Positions 43,273-52,858 of a stretch of 64,000 bases of DNA are shown here, in pieces. The stretch spans positions 2,852,001-2,916,000 of the forward strand of contig NZ_CP017671.1 of assembly GCF_001874625.1 (NCBI RefSeq), read 5' to 3'. Numbering within the stretch: the stretch's first letter is position 1; each line of letters opens with the position of its first letter. Made by a program: the position numbers and the translations under genes. The notes beneath the pieces were generated by a model, which searched no databases, was not told the DNA's origin, and worked only from the letters and a program-made list of their open reading frames with translations. The stretch is from Providencia rettgeri (GTDB lineage Bacteria; Pseudomonadota; Gammaproteobacteria; Enterobacterales; Enterobacteriaceae).

Positions 43273-44079
43273 CGTTCATTCTCTTATATAATATTATGTA
43301 ACCTGGTGTTTCTGCTCTCCTCCATGAGAATCAGCGAGTTTTGTGCGACTACTAAGTGAGTGCATTTCTAATCCATAGATCTGCAATAACTTCTCTTCTA
43401 CTTTTCTTTATTTTACCTATTTAACACAAATATAGCGCTTATTAGCGACAAAATAGCTGAGATAAATAGAATACTTCCAAAAAATCAAAAATGTATTTTA
43501 AAAAAGGAATATACTTCTTAAAAGCTAATTAAAATCCCTTCGTTTAGTACACCTAAATAGTAACATATTTAATGTAATCACAATTATTTTAATGTAAGCA
43601 CATTATAAAAATCATTTCACTATTTTTTAATATGATTAAAAATCAATAAATTACAATAAAATGCAGCACTTTAAGTTAAAAAAAACCAGCCGAAACAATC
43701 AATATTACTAACAAAACCCCACTAAAAATTACAAAAAAAGGCCGTTATAGCGTATAAATTATGACAGTATTCATGATTCCATTATCAATATTACATTTCG
43801 ATACAATTTTTCTTTTAAGAGCTAGGATTTCCTCATTTTTACCATTTCTATACTAAAACCCTAAAGATTATCGAAATTAAACTCCAACTTAAAACATACA
43901 ATTAGACTGTAAGGCTAACTTAATGAATATATTCAGAGCCCAAGTATTACATTTATGCTCAAATCAACCTTTTACACCAAAGATTACCTAGCATCTTCAA
44001 AAGCTTCTGACAGAAGAGTACAGTAAGGTAATAATGCCGGTCCCTACCAAAGTAACCCCGTTAGGGTAATGAGAGAACA
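43273..44079. other. Divergent AT-rich region lrhA / alaA
   Basis: About 800 bp without a credible gene. It contains two direct copies of TTTAATGTAA-N-CACA at 43568 and 43588, and just before alaA a GC-richer stretch. It must include the lrhA leader and the alaA promoter. Confidence 0.55.
43568..43602. promoter_or_regulatory. Tandem direct repeats upstream of lrhA
   Basis: TTTAATGTAATCACA (43568-43582) and TTTAATGTAAGCACA (43588-43602) differ at one base and start 20 bp apart, about two helical turns. This is the pattern of a paired regulator site, about 300 bp upstream of lrhA. The regulator is unknown; LrhA itself is a candidate. Confidence 0.4.
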
Positions 44080-45294
44080 ATGAATAATCTAACCAAATCT
44101 AATAAACTCGATAATGTATGCTATGACATTCGCGGGCCTGTGTTAAAAGAAGCTAAGCGCTTAGAAGAAGAAGGGAACAAAGTTCTCAAACTGAATATTG
44201 GTAACCCGGCACCATTTGGCTTTGAAGCGCCTGATGAAATTCTCGTTGATGTTCTACGCAATTTGCCTAGTTCACAAGGTTACTGTGATTCAAAAGGGCT
44301 CTATTCTGCCCGTAAAGCTATCGTTCAACATTACCAAGCTCGCGGTATTCATGAAATGACCGTTGAAGATGTCTATATTGGTAATGGGGTATCAGAGCTC
44401 ATTGTGCAAGCAATGCAAGCGTTACTTAATAATGGGGATGAAATGCTTGTCCCTGCACCTGACTACCCTCTGTGGACCGCCGCCGTCTCCCTCTCTGGTG
44501 GGAAAGCCGTTCATTATATGTGTGATGAACAACAAGGGTGGATGCCAGATATCGAAGATATCCGCAAAAAAATTACACCAAGAACCCGTGGTATCGTTGT
44601 TATCAACCCAAATAACCCAACAGGTGCTGTATATAGCAAAGACCTGTTGATGGAAATCGTCGAAATTGCTCGACAACATAATCTCATCATTTATGCGGAC
44701 GAGATTTACGATAAAATTCTATATGATGGTGCAGTCCACCATTCAATCGCAGCATTAGCACCGGATTTATTAACCATCACGTTTAATGGTTTATCAAAAA
44801 CCTACCGCGTTGCTGGTTTCCGTCAAGGTTGGATGGTACTAAATGGTCCTAAAAAGCATGCTAAAGGCTATATTGAAGGGTTAGAAATGTTAGCCTCAAT
44901 GCGTTTATGCGCCAACGTCCCTATGCAACATGCCATTCAAACGGCTCTCGGTGGTTATCAAAGCATTAGCGAATTTATTCAGCCAGGTGGTCGCCTATAT
45001 GAACAGCGCGAACGCGCTTGGGAACTGATTAACCAAATTCCAGGGGTTTCTTGTGTTAAACCTCAGGGGGCGCTGTATATGTTCCCAAAAATTGATATTA
45101 AACGCTTTAATATTCATGACGACCAAAAAATGATCTTAGACTTGTTATTACAAGAAAAAGTGCTATTAGTTCAAGGCACCGCATTTAACTGGCCTGAACC
45201 TGATCATTTTAGAATTGTCACGCTACCCTATGCAGATGATTTAGAAATGGCGATTAATAAATTTGGCCGTTTCTTAGAAGGTTATCGCCAGTAA
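44080..45294 (+). CDS. alaA: Glutamate-pyruvate aminotransferase AlaA
   Basis: PLP-dependent class I aminotransferase that makes alanine from pyruvate and glutamate. The product is 404 residues (E. coli 405). The PLP lysine is in FNGLSKTYRVAGFRQGW; other family stretches are NIGNPAPFGFEAPDEIL, VINPNNPTGAVYSK and YADEIYDKILYDG. The N-terminus lines up with E. coli at NVCYDIRGPVLKEAKRLEEE. It is divergent from lrhA and ended by a hairpin. Confidence 0.97.
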   Translation: MNNLTKSNKLDNVCYDIRGPVLKEAKRLEEEGNKVLKLNIGNPAPFGFEAPDEILVDVLRNLPSSQGYCDSKGLYSARKAIVQHYQARGIHEMTVEDVYIGNGVSELIVQAMQALLNNGDEMLVPAPDYPLWTAAVSLSGGKAVHYMCDEQQGWMPDIEDIRKKITPRTRGIVVINPNNPTGAVYSKDLLMEIVEIARQHNLIIYADEIYDKILYDGAVHHSIAALAPDLLTITFNGLSKTYRVAGFRQGWMVLNGPKKHAKGYIEGLEMLASMRLCANVPMQHAIQTALGGYQSISEFIQPGGRLYEQRERAWELINQIPGVSCVKPQGALYMFPKIDIKRFNIHDDQKMILDLLLQEKVLLVQGTAFNWPEPDHFRIVTLPYADDLEMAINKFGRFLEGYRQ

Positions 45295-45321
45295 TATGGT
45301 ATTTTAGTTATTCCAAAAATA

Positions 45322-45350
45322 AAGCCTCCTATTTGGAGGCTTGTTAAATT
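45322..45350 (+). terminator. Terminator of alaA
   Basis: AAGCCTCC (45322-45329) and GGAGGCTT (45335-45342) form a perfect 8-bp stem with a 5-nt loop, followed by a T-rich stretch, 27 bp past the alaA stop. Confidence 0.85.
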
Positions 45351-45391
45351 TTACATTTCATCATCTTTTATTGACTGTATTATTTTGATAA

Positions 45392-45460
45392 TCAAATAAT
45401 AGAAATAAAATAGATTGCCACAAGGAAAAACCCCAATAATATAAATGGAAAGTATTTCAT
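45392..45460 (-). CDS. Candidate 22-residue single-helix membrane protein
   Basis: A short minus-strand frame encodes 22 residues beginning MKYFPFILLGFFLVAIY, almost all hydrophobic, a single predicted membrane helix with a Lys near the N-terminus. AAGGGG lies five bases before its ATG, a strong ribosome site in an otherwise AT-rich gap. The frame and ribosome site are seen in the sequence; that it is a gene is inferred. It has no resemblance I can name. It lies between the alaA terminator and yfbR, on the opposite strand to both. Confidence 0.5.
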   Translation of the reverse strand: MKYFPFILLGFFLVAIYFISII

Positions 45461-45695
45461 ATTGCCCCTTTATTTCTTATTTAAAAGTCCATTATATTTT
45501 TTTAATATTATAATTCAATATAATTAATATATTAATTAAAAAGTTCCAAAATAGATATTCGGATTGCGACTGATAATTGAATGTTATTTATTTTATATTT
45601 TAGAAATAACTAATTAAAAAAACAATAAACTGATATCACTTTACTTCTATTTTCGATATAATTTCTATGGCCTACAAACAATATGAAGAGGAATT

Positions 45696-46277
45696 ATGAG
45701 CTACTTTTTTGCCCATCTCGCTAGAATGAAACTGATCCACCGCTGGCCACTTATGCGCAATGTACGTACTGAAAATGTCTCTGAGCATAGTTTACAGGTT
45801 GCTATGGTCGCTCACGCACTTGCCATCATTAAAAACCGTAAGTTTGCAGGTAATGTAAACGCAGAGAAAATCGCACTACTTGCCATGTACCATGATGCCA
45901 GTGAAGTCATTACCGGTGACCTCCCTACTCCTATCAAGTATCATAATCAACAAATAGCCCATGAATATAAAAAAATAGAGAAATTTGCGCAACAAAAGCT
46001 TATCGACATGCTACCTGAAGAATTACAAGACGACTTTAAAGAATTAATTATTGAAGATTTACAATCGGAAGAAGAGCATTTTATCGTAAAACAAGCAGAT
46101 ACATTATGTGCCTATTTAAAATGTCTAGAAGAGCTGTCCGCAGGGAATAGTGAGTTTAAATTAGCCAAAAGGCGTCTAGAGAAAATGTTAGCTGAACGAA
46201 ATAGCCCAGAGATGGAATATTTTATGAAAACCTTCGTACCCAGTTTTACTTTATCTTTAGATGAAATCAGCAATTAA
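45696..46277 (+). CDS. yfbR: 5'-Deoxynucleotidase YfbR
   Basis: HD-domain phosphohydrolase that removes the 5'-phosphate from deoxyribonucleoside monophosphates, used in dNTP balance. The product is 193 residues (E. coli 199). Metal-site residues are His31 ([12 protein letters not shown]), His66-Asp67 ([12 protein letters not shown]) and the Asp of [12 protein letters not shown]. The start has GAGGAA upstream. The neighbourhood alaA-yfbR-yfbS follows E. coli. An AT-only inverted repeat (46278-46312) follows the stop and may help end the transcript. Confidence 0.96.
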   Translation: MSYFFAHLARMKLIHRWPLMRNVRTENVSEHSLQVAMVAHALAIIKNRKFAGNVNAEKIALLAMYHDASEVITGDLPTPIKYHNQQIAHEYKKIEKFAQQKLIDMLPEELQDDFKELIIEDLQSEEEHFIVKQADTLCAYLKCLEELSAGNSEFKLAKRRLEKMLAERNSPEMEYFMKTFVPSFTLSLDEISN

Positions 46278-46372
46278 TATATAAGTAGTAGTATTTTATA
46301 TCTACTTATATATCTGTTGATTTACCAATCTAATAATAGCAAATTAGATTCGAGTTTATTCTATAAAAAAGG

Positions 46373-46792
46373 TTATTCAACCTTCACTAGCTTTTTATTG
46401 CAACCTATCATAGTAGAAAATGCAATATAAAATGTTTTTTTATCCCCATTAATACCTAGTATTACATATTCAGAGTCATCAATAGAGATAGTACAACGTA
46501 AAGGCTCTTTAGTTTTATATACTTCCCCTTTCTTCGTCACAAATTTTATTGACCAAAAATCATATGAATCTATTTTATTTCGTTCAAATAATATGGTAAA
46601 TACTTTTTTTAGCTCAGATTTATCTGGAATATCATATAGTTTTATTGACGTAGCAAGTTTTTTAGTCACATCAAAATAACCTGCAACGAAGTGAGTTAGT
46701 TCAACATGTGACAATGTCTCCCCCCAATAATTTTCAAAGTCACAATAACCATAATTGAATTTATCATCTCCCCATGATTCATTTTGACTCAT
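46373..46792 (-). CDS. Hypothetical protein, orphan insertion between yfbR and yfbS
   Basis: A 139-residue protein I do not recognise. It is acidic in the N-terminal half, rich in aromatic residues and Lys, with no signal peptide or membrane helix; it includes WGDDKFNYGYCDFENYWGET and ends in CNKKLVKVE. The ATG at 46792 has AGGTG six bases upstream and is preferred to a GTG three codons earlier. It is AT-rich and absent from this place in E. coli. Small soluble orphans of this kind are often immunity-like or defence-related, but nothing here proves that. Confidence 0.75.
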   Translation of the reverse strand: MSQNESWGDDKFNYGYCDFENYWGETLSHVELTHFVAGYFDVTKKLATSIKLYDIPDKSELKKVFTILFERNKIDSYDFWSIKFVTKKGEVYKTKEPLRCTISIDDSEYVILGINGDKKTFYIAFSTMIGCNKKLVKVE

Positions 46793-46892
46793 TTTATTCA
46801 CCTATAATTGAAATGTATTGAATTACAGAGAATATCAACAAAAAAATTTCTTTTAAAATATATTAAATATTAAAAATATCATTAATTTTAAT

Positions 46893-46928
46893 AGCAAAAA
46901 GCTCTAATATAGATTAGAGCTTTTTGCT
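46893..46928 (-). terminator. Terminator of yfbS
   Basis: AGCAAAAAGCTCTAAT (46893-46908) and ATTAGAGCTTTTTGCT (46913-46928) form a perfect 16-bp stem with a 4-nt loop. It lies 20 bp past the yfbS stop and has T-runs in the minus-strand transcript. Confidence 0.9.
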
Positions 46929-46947
46929 AAAATTATTTTCTATGAGC

Positions 46948-48777
46948 TTAAAAAGGAAATAGTATCGGAATAACTGCCACACTAATTAACATAACAATAA
47001 TAGTAAATGGCACTCCCATTTTCAAAAAGTCAGCAAATTTATATCCGCCGGGGCCAAGAACTAATGTATTAACAGGAGATGAAACTGGCGTCATAAAGGC
47101 AGCTGAAGCCGCAATCCCAATCACCATAGCAAATGGCAACGGTGAAACTTCCATTTGACGTGCGGCAGCAATCGCAATAGGGGCCATTAACACCGCAGTT
47201 GCAGTATTTGAGATAAACAAACCAATAGTAGCGCATAAGATAAAGAGACATAACAGCATCACATGAGGGCCTAACCCCCCTGCAACTTTCATCAACGCGT
47301 CAACCGCAAGGGCAATCCCCCCTGTTTCCTGTAAAGCTATAGCAAACGGCATCATCCCTACGATTAAAATAATACTTGGCCAATGGATAGACTTATAAGC
47401 ACTTTCCATATCAATACAACGGAATTTACCCATTAACAAACACGCAATCAGCGCAGCGATAAAGTTTGGAATTTCATTAGTCACCATCATTGCCACCATT
47501 AGGGCTAGGCAAAATAGCGCATGGGGAGCTTGTGATGACGCTGGCGCAACTGCTTCTACTTCCGCAGCAAGGTTTAATACAATAAAATTACGTGGTTTAG
47601 TGGATAAAATACGGATTAACTTCCAATCACCAATTACCAGCAAGATATCGCCAAGTCTTAGTGGTTCATCAACCAACTTTCCATCCAATGCTTTACCATC
47701 ACGACGGATCCCGACGACGTTAAGCCCATAACGAGTACGAAATTTAATGTCCCTTAACGTTTTACCAAGCAGTTCTGAATCAGGGTTCATGGAAACTTCA
47801 GCCATTCCCACATCGCGGGATTGGTCAGAAAAGTAATCACCACGTAAAATCATTGGTTCGAGTAATTGCTCACTGCAAAACTGCCGCAACTCATCATCAC
47901 TGACCGAAATATCAACCAATAAAACATCACGTTCGCGCAGTTCCGTCCCCCCTGTCGCACTGACCATAACACGACGGAATTTACGCCAGCGCTCAATGCC
48001 CACAACGTTTGCTTCATAGCGAGAACGTAGGTGTAATTCATCAAGGGTATGGCCTATTAATGGCGAGCCTTTGCGAATAGCGAGGCGGCGTGCTCTACCA
48101 GTCAATTTATAATCACGAATTAAATCACGAAAACTACGCTGATAGCGTTCAGGGAGTTTGTCTGGCTCGTTGCTTCCTAACCAGCGACGTGTAACCCACA
48201 TATAGGCAATACCCGCCAATAAAATCAGAATACCGATAGGTGTAATTGAGAAAAACTTAAAACCTTCAATCCCCTCACGAACCAATTCACTGTTAACAAC
48301 CATATTCGGAGGCGTTGCAACCAATGTCATCATGCCGCTCATTAGCCCTGCAAAACCAAGTGGCATCATCAGACGGCTTGGGGAAGTTTTCATCCGGGCA
48401 GAAACACTGAGAACGACTGGAATGAAGATAGCAACCACCCCTGTTGAACTCATAAATGCACCCAGCCCCGCAACGGTGAGCATTAAAAAAACCAGCATCT
48501 TGCTTTCGCTGCTTCCTGCTACGCGAACAAGCCAATCCCCCATTTGATATGCGATGCCAGTTCGGACAAGACCGTCACCTATAACGAATAAAGCCGCAAT
48601 CAATAGTACGTTAGGGTCAGCAAACCCTGCCGTTGCTTGCTCAAGTGTTAAAGTATCACTCAGAACAAAAGCGACAATCACTAATAGCGCAACCACATCC
48701 ATACGGATTTTATTTGTGGTAAATAAAACTATCGCGATCAACAGTAAGGTTAATACCCACAGCAATTCTCCGTTCAA
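46948..48777 (-). CDS. yfbS: SLC13-family transporter YfbS with TrkA-C domains
   Basis: Inner-membrane carrier of the divalent anion:Na+ symporter type; the substrate is not known. The product is 609 residues (E. coli 610). N-terminal helices (about 1-200) include [20 protein letters not shown]; a cytoplasmic region (about 210-400) holds two TrkA-C (RCK) modules, [20 protein letters not shown] and [21 protein letters not shown]-terminal helices include [20 protein letters not shown]. It follows yfbT with an 88-bp gap on the same strand. Confidence 0.93.
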   Translation of the reverse strand: MNGELLWVLTLLLIAIVLFTTNKIRMDVVALLVIVAFVLSDTLTLEQATAGFADPNVLLIAALFVIGDGLVRTGIAYQMGDWLVRVAGSSESKMLVFLMLTVAGLGAFMSSTGVVAIFIPVVLSVSARMKTSPSRLMMPLGFAGLMSGMMTLVATPPNMVVNSELVREGIEGFKFFSITPIGILILLAGIAYMWVTRRWLGSNEPDKLPERYQRSFRDLIRDYKLTGRARRLAIRKGSPLIGHTLDELHLRSRYEANVVGIERWRKFRRVMVSATGGTELRERDVLLVDISVSDDELRQFCSEQLLEPMILRGDYFSDQSRDVGMAEVSMNPDSELLGKTLRDIKFRTRYGLNVVGIRRDGKALDGKLVDEPLRLGDILLVIGDWKLIRILSTKPRNFIVLNLAAEVEAVAPASSQAPHALFCLALMVAMMVTNEIPNFIAALIACLLMGKFRCIDMESAYKSIHWPSIILIVGMMPFAIALQETGGIALAVDALMKVAGGLGPHVMLLCLFILCATIGLFISNTATAVLMAPIAIAAARQMEVSPLPFAMVIGIAASAAFMTPVSSPVNTLVLGPGGYKFADFLKMGVPFTIIVMLISVAVIPILFPF

Positions 48778-48865
48778 AATATCCCCTTTCGACGAAAAAA
48801 TACATTGCTAAAGTTTTTCTTTAGTTAACCATGTTTTACGGAGAATTTCTTTGATTAGATCATCA

Positions 48866-49540
48866 TTAATCCGAATTAGACACTAAAAGTTCATAATCCC
48901 CATTATTGTCGGGGCCCATAACTGAAATTTGTGCCAATGAATTGATGATTACATTAATTTCATCACGACGGGCCATTTCTTCTGGCGCATGGACTGCAAC
49001 GACTTGGCAGCCAGCACTAAGTGCAGAATGAATGCCTGCCGTAGCATCTTCGAAAGCAATACAGGATTTTGGCGATAAAGAAAGTACATTTGCACCTAAT
49101 AAAAATGGCTCTGGATCTGGCTTACCTTTAGTTACCTTTTCAAAGGTTACCCAGTGTTTTGGTTCCGGTAGACCCGCTGCTTGCTGACGACCATGAGCGA
49201 TTGGCACTGTTCCTGAAGTCACGATTGCCCAAGGTGCACCTATTTCATTTAAACGCGTTAATAGCGCTACAGCCCCCGGCAAGGCAACCACCCCTTCCAT
49301 ATCTTCACTTTCCATTTTCTCTAACCAGCGGAAATAATCCATGACCTCTTCTTCAGTCGCATCGGGTAAAAAATGACGTAAACTGGTTAATGCTGGCTTC
49401 CCATGAATATAGCTAATAATTTCCTCAGCACTTTTACCGATATGCTCACCAAACTTACACCAACAACGCTCAACCACTGCGAGCGAATCTGCTAATGTGC
49501 CATCTAAATCAAATAGAAACCCTTTTGCCTTTAATTTCAC
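48866..49540 (-). CDS. yfbT: HAD sugar phosphatase YfbT (HxpA)
   Basis: Haloacid dehalogenase-type phosphatase; the E. coli homologue (HxpA) acts on hexitol and sugar phosphates. The product is 224 residues (E. coli 216). HAD motif I is FLFDLDGTLADS with nucleophile Asp, motif II Thr/Ser is in AIVTSGTVPIAHGR, motif III Lys in KVTKGKPDPEPFLLGA and motif IV in CIAFEDATAGIHSAL. A type 1 cap lies between motifs I and II. It is codirectional with yfbS. Confidence 0.92.
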   Translation of the reverse strand: MKLKAKGFLFDLDGTLADSLAVVERCWCKFGEHIGKSAEEIISYIHGKPALTSLRHFLPDATEEEVMDYFRWLEKMESEDMEGVVALPGAVALLTRLNEIGAPWAIVTSGTVPIAHGRQQAAGLPEPKHWVTFEKVTKGKPDPEPFLLGANVLSLSPKSCIAFEDATAGIHSALSAGCQVVAVHAPEEMARRDEINVIINSLAQISVMGPDNNGDYELLVSNSD

Positions 49541-49698
49541 GTCTACCCCTTTCTTGTTCTTGAATCGATTCTATCTCTTAGTTAACGCTAAATAGACGCC
49601 AATGCGCAACCTCAATAACAAAAATAATCAAGATTTGCGTTAATGGCTTAGATTTGAGTGCACTGGAGAGTTAAAACAGAAAAGAAATGTTAATTTAA

Positions 49699-49734
49699 GT
49701 TTGAGTTTGAGTTTGAGTTTGAGTTTGAGTTTGA
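49699..49734 (+). repeat. Hexanucleotide microsatellite (GTTTGA)6
   Basis: Six perfect tandem copies of GTTTGA lie about 160 bp upstream of yfbT. Such tracts change copy number by replication slippage and can vary between strains. Whether it affects yfbT transcription is not known. Confidence 0.95.
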
Positions 49735-49826
49735 AATTTTTATACTTATTAATTTCATTTGCTCTAAATTATTCGCCTTGACGCCAAGTAGAAGTATGAC
49801 GAACAAATTTACTCTAAGAAGTTTGT

Positions 49827-49881
49827 GCTGTAGCTAAGCGACCAGAGACGAGTAGCCGAACGCAGTCAACAACGCTACAGC
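49827..49881. repeat. Short ERIC-like palindromic element (remnant)
   Basis: GCTGTAGC (49827-49834) and GCTACAGC (49874-49881) are perfect 8-bp terminal inverted repeats. The inner right part, CGCAGTCAACAACG, matches the right end of the tandem repeats at 63.5 kb (GAAGTCAACAACG), so it looks like an internally deleted member of that family. It lies 18 bp past the yfbU stop. Confidence 0.6.
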
Positions 49882-49898
49882 GCAAAATACGACGAGCA

Positions 49899-50393
49899 CT
49901 AAGCATTGAAGATCTGGGAAATCTCTACCGCTGAAAGATGATACTGGCGTGGACAAGCATGCCAAATCGCTAACATCCGTACATATTTATCCCACATTGG
50001 CGTTTGTGAGTTAAACCCATGCGTCCCGCTGTCGAAGTGGGTATAACGCCCTTCTGTATTTACCATAAAGCGGACGTAGCTCAAATAACGTGCTTCTGTT
50101 GCGGCATCAAAGCCCAAAAACTGCACACGGCGGCCATCAATCTCTTCCTTGTTAGCCATGTTGCTATAAGAAACTTGCAGTGCATGGTACATTTCCATGA
50201 TATCAATAACAGTACGGCAGGTATCTTCACTTAAATGGCCGAAGTCTCTGTCTAACTCACGCATTTGTAACCCATAACCACGTTCAATAATGGTTTGTAG
50301 ACGACGATAACGTTCTGCATTATCAGGGTCAAGCATGGTCATCATTTTATATTGATTCGATAAGATCAAGCGTTGTGCGTTAGTCATTTCCAT
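49899..50393 (-). CDS. yfbU: YfbU family protein
   Basis: Conserved cytoplasmic protein of unknown function. The product is 164 residues, the same as E. coli and very similar: [58 protein letters not shown] and [15 protein letters not shown]. The second of two adjacent ATGs (50393) fits GGGAG at 7-nt spacing and the family start. It is codirectional with yfbV. Confidence 0.95.
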   Translation of the reverse strand: MEMTNAQRLILSNQYKMMTMLDPDNAERYRRLQTIIERGYGLQMRELDRDFGHLSEDTCRTVIDIMEMYHALQVSYSNMANKEEIDGRRVQFLGFDAATEARYLSYVRFMVNTEGRYTHFDSGTHGFNSQTPMWDKYVRMLAIWHACPRQYHLSAVEISQIFNA

Positions 50394-50532
50394 CATGGTT
50401 CTCCCACTAAAAAGTATGGCTTATCTTCGCATTCAACATTAATCATAGACAGTGAAAACACAACTTTTATTGATCTAAATACCCTTTTTACATTACTTAT
50501 TGTTAAATCTACCTTTTAATAGAAATCATCTC

Positions 50533-50988
50533 TTAAATATCTTCCATAAAGGAACGATCTAATTGGTTAAATGCGCGCTTTAGCAAGTCAGCTAACGCCA
50601 TATAATCAGGTTGCTGCTCAATCGGTGCCATGGCAATTCCTGCTTCAGTAAATTTATCACGGATCTCATGAAACCAGCTCAGCAAGCTAGATGGTAGAGG
50701 CGTCGCAGCACGTTTACCTAACCACCATAGGCCTTGCATTGGCAAACTACAGGCAAAAAGAGCCGTAGCAATGGCGGGTCCCAATTGCCCACCTAACGCG
50801 ATTTGCCATGCTAATGTAAAAATTGCAATGGGCGGCATAAAACGAATACCAAAGCGAACTGCTTTGTTGATACGAATTTCGGGGAAAATTGGCGACAGTT
50901 TTTTCTCCATAGGAAAGGTCTTCAGATAGCGGTTACCTAATCTAAAGCGTTTAAAAAAACCGGGCGGTGTACTTTGTAATGTACTCAT
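50533..50988 (-). CDS. yfbV: UPF0208 membrane protein YfbV
   Basis: Inner-membrane protein reported in E. coli to help insulate the chromosomal Ter macrodomain. The product is 151 residues, the same as E. coli. Two hydrophobic helices lie at about 50-95 ([16 protein letters not shown] and [18 protein letters not shown]), followed by a cytoplasmic tail ending in RSFMEDI. An upstream extension of 25 codons is rejected because AGGA stands eight bases before the ATG at 50988 and the family begins [12 protein letters not shown]. Confidence 0.93.
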   Translation of the reverse strand: MSTLQSTPPGFFKRFRLGNRYLKTFPMEKKLSPIFPEIRINKAVRFGIRFMPPIAIFTLAWQIALGGQLGPAIATALFACSLPMQGLWWLGKRAATPLPSSLLSWFHEIRDKFTEAGIAMAPIEQQPDYMALADLLKRAFNQLDRSFMEDI

Positions 50989-51583
50989 GAAACGTTTCCT
51001 ATCGACTTCTGAAAAACTGAGGCAATAATTTGTAGATTGCACCATGGTAAAATGATAGCACATTTAAGATAACGAAATTATTTCATTACATTTACCTTAA
51101 GTTAAGTCACTTTACTAAATATCAGCTATTCTAATAGCAATGTAACCCTGTGCTATAACACCACTTTATACGTCACTTATGATTTTAATCAATCAAAGTC
51201 TCTATTTTTAAAAAAAACGTATAAAATATAAAATAATTTTAGTAGAATCTGCCACATTTAGAATTGCTGTTGCATTTGTTACTTTGTAACTTTATCCATC
51301 TTCGAAACTGAAGATAGACAACAGTTATATATATTGGGGTTTTTGGTCGTTATTTCAACACTAGGTGCAGAGGTTTACTTTTATATGCCTTTGCAAAAAA
51401 GGATAGCGCCTGCTTTATCAACCCCTAAAGGTCTCACGATCTTTAACTTTTTCGCCTTTAACATGATATCAATCATGATGTTTCAGGTCATAAATACGCT
51501 AGGCTCTAGCAATATATTTTTAATCTGAGTCTTTTCATGTTTTTCAAAAGGCTTCACAACAACAATTAACGATAGGTATTTCC
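50989..51583. other. Divergent region yfbV / ackA
   Basis: AT-rich and nearly 600 bp long, containing the ackA promoter region and a small hairpin (ATCTTC-N6-GAAGAT near 51300). A 64-codon frame at 51334-51528 starts with TTG, has no ribosome site and is not regarded as a gene. Confidence 0.55.
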
Positions 51584-52786
51584 ATGTCAAGTAAGCTGGT
51601 ACTGGTTTTAAACTGCGGTAGCTCCTCACTGAAATTCGCCATCATCGATCCGACTAATGGAGATGAATTTTTATCCGGTTTAGCGGAGTGCTTCAACCTC
51701 CCTGAAGCTCGTATTAAGTGGAAAATGGACGGTGCTAAAAAGGAAGCTCCTTTAGGTGCTGGTGCGGCGCATAGCGAAGCATTGGATTTCATTGTTAACA
51801 CCATTCTTGCTGAAAAACCAGAGTTGTCAGAGCAGATCACTTCTATCGGTCACCGTATTGTTCACGGCGGTGAAAAATTCACGTCTTCGGTTTTAATTAC
51901 TGATGACGTTATTGCCGGTATTGAAGCGGCTATCCCATTCGCACCACTGCACAACCCTGCTCACCTTATTGGTATTGAAGAAGCAAGAAAATCATTCCCG
52001 CACTTGGTCAATAAAAATGTTGCTGTCTTTGACACCGCATTCCACCAGACCATGCCGCAAGAATCCTATCTGTATGCATTGCCATACGAACTCTATTCAG
52101 AGCATAGTATCCGCCGTTATGGCGCGCACGGTACAAGCCATTACTATGTTTCCCGTGAAGCTGCAAAAAAACTGAATAAGCCTGTTGATGAGCTCAATGT
52201 TATCACTTGCCACTTAGGCAACGGTGGTTCTGTGACTGCGATTGTTAACGGTAAATGTGTTGATACCTCCATGGGCTTAACGCCATTAGAAGGTCTGGTA
52301 ATGGGAACACGTAGTGGTGATATCGACCCTGCAATCATTTTCCATTTACATGATTCTTTAGGTATGAGCGTTGAACAAATCAATAAAATGCTGACTAAAG
52401 AATCAGGTTTACTTGGCTTAACAGGCGTGACCAGCGACTGCCGTTATGTTGAAGACAACTATGGCACTCAAGAAGACGCAACTCGCGCAATGGATGTTTT
52501 CTGCCATCGTTTAGCGAAATACGTGGGTGCATATAGTGCACTGATGGAAGGCCGCCTTGATGCTATCATCTTCACAGGTGGTATTGGTGAAAACTCAGCA
52601 CAAGTTCGTGAAATCACCTTGAAGAAACTGGCAATCCTTGGTTTCGAATATGACCACGAACGCAACTTAGCGGCACGCTTCGGTAAAGAAGGTTTAATCA
52701 CTACCGATCAAAGCCGCCCAGCGCTGGTTATCGCAACCAATGAAGAATTGGTTATTGCCCAAGATACTGCGCGTTTAACCGCATAA
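51584..52786 (+). CDS. ackA: Acetate kinase
   Basis: Converts acetyl phosphate and ADP to acetate and ATP, the last step of overflow and anaerobic acetate production. The product is 400 residues, the same as E. coli. ASKHA-fold motifs are clear: [15 protein letters not shown] (phosphate 1), [53 protein letters not shown] and [14 protein letters not shown]. It is in one unit with pta, 72 bp downstream. Confidence 0.98.
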   Translation: MSSKLVLVLNCGSSSLKFAIIDPTNGDEFLSGLAECFNLPEARIKWKMDGAKKEAPLGAGAAHSEALDFIVNTILAEKPELSEQITSIGHRIVHGGEKFTSSVLITDDVIAGIEAAIPFAPLHNPAHLIGIEEARKSFPHLVNKNVAVFDTAFHQTMPQESYLYALPYELYSEHSIRRYGAHGTSHYYVSREAAKKLNKPVDELNVITCHLGNGGSVTAIVNGKCVDTSMGLTPLEGLVMGTRSGDIDPAIIFHLHDSLGMSVEQINKMLTKESGLLGLTGVTSDCRYVEDNYGTQEDATRAMDVFCHRLAKYVGAYSALMEGRLDAIIFTGGIGENSAQVREITLKKLAILGFEYDHERNLAARFGKEGLITTDQSRPALVIATNEELVIAQDTARLTA

Positions 52787-52858
52787 GCAACTTCTACCGC
52801 CAGCAACCTGCTGGCGGTATCGTTTTGTCATTAGAGTAACCGAAATAAAGAGGTTCCC

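Larger units (their letters stand above)
49541..49898. other. Intergenic region yfbU / yfbT with repeats
   Basis: No gene seen. It holds a (GTTTGA)6 microsatellite and a 55-bp ERIC-like remnant, both listed separately. Confidence 0.7.

Noticed and set aside
51334-51528. 64-codon frame upstream of ackA
   Set aside because: TTG start without a ribosome site, in the ackA promoter region; no family resemblance.
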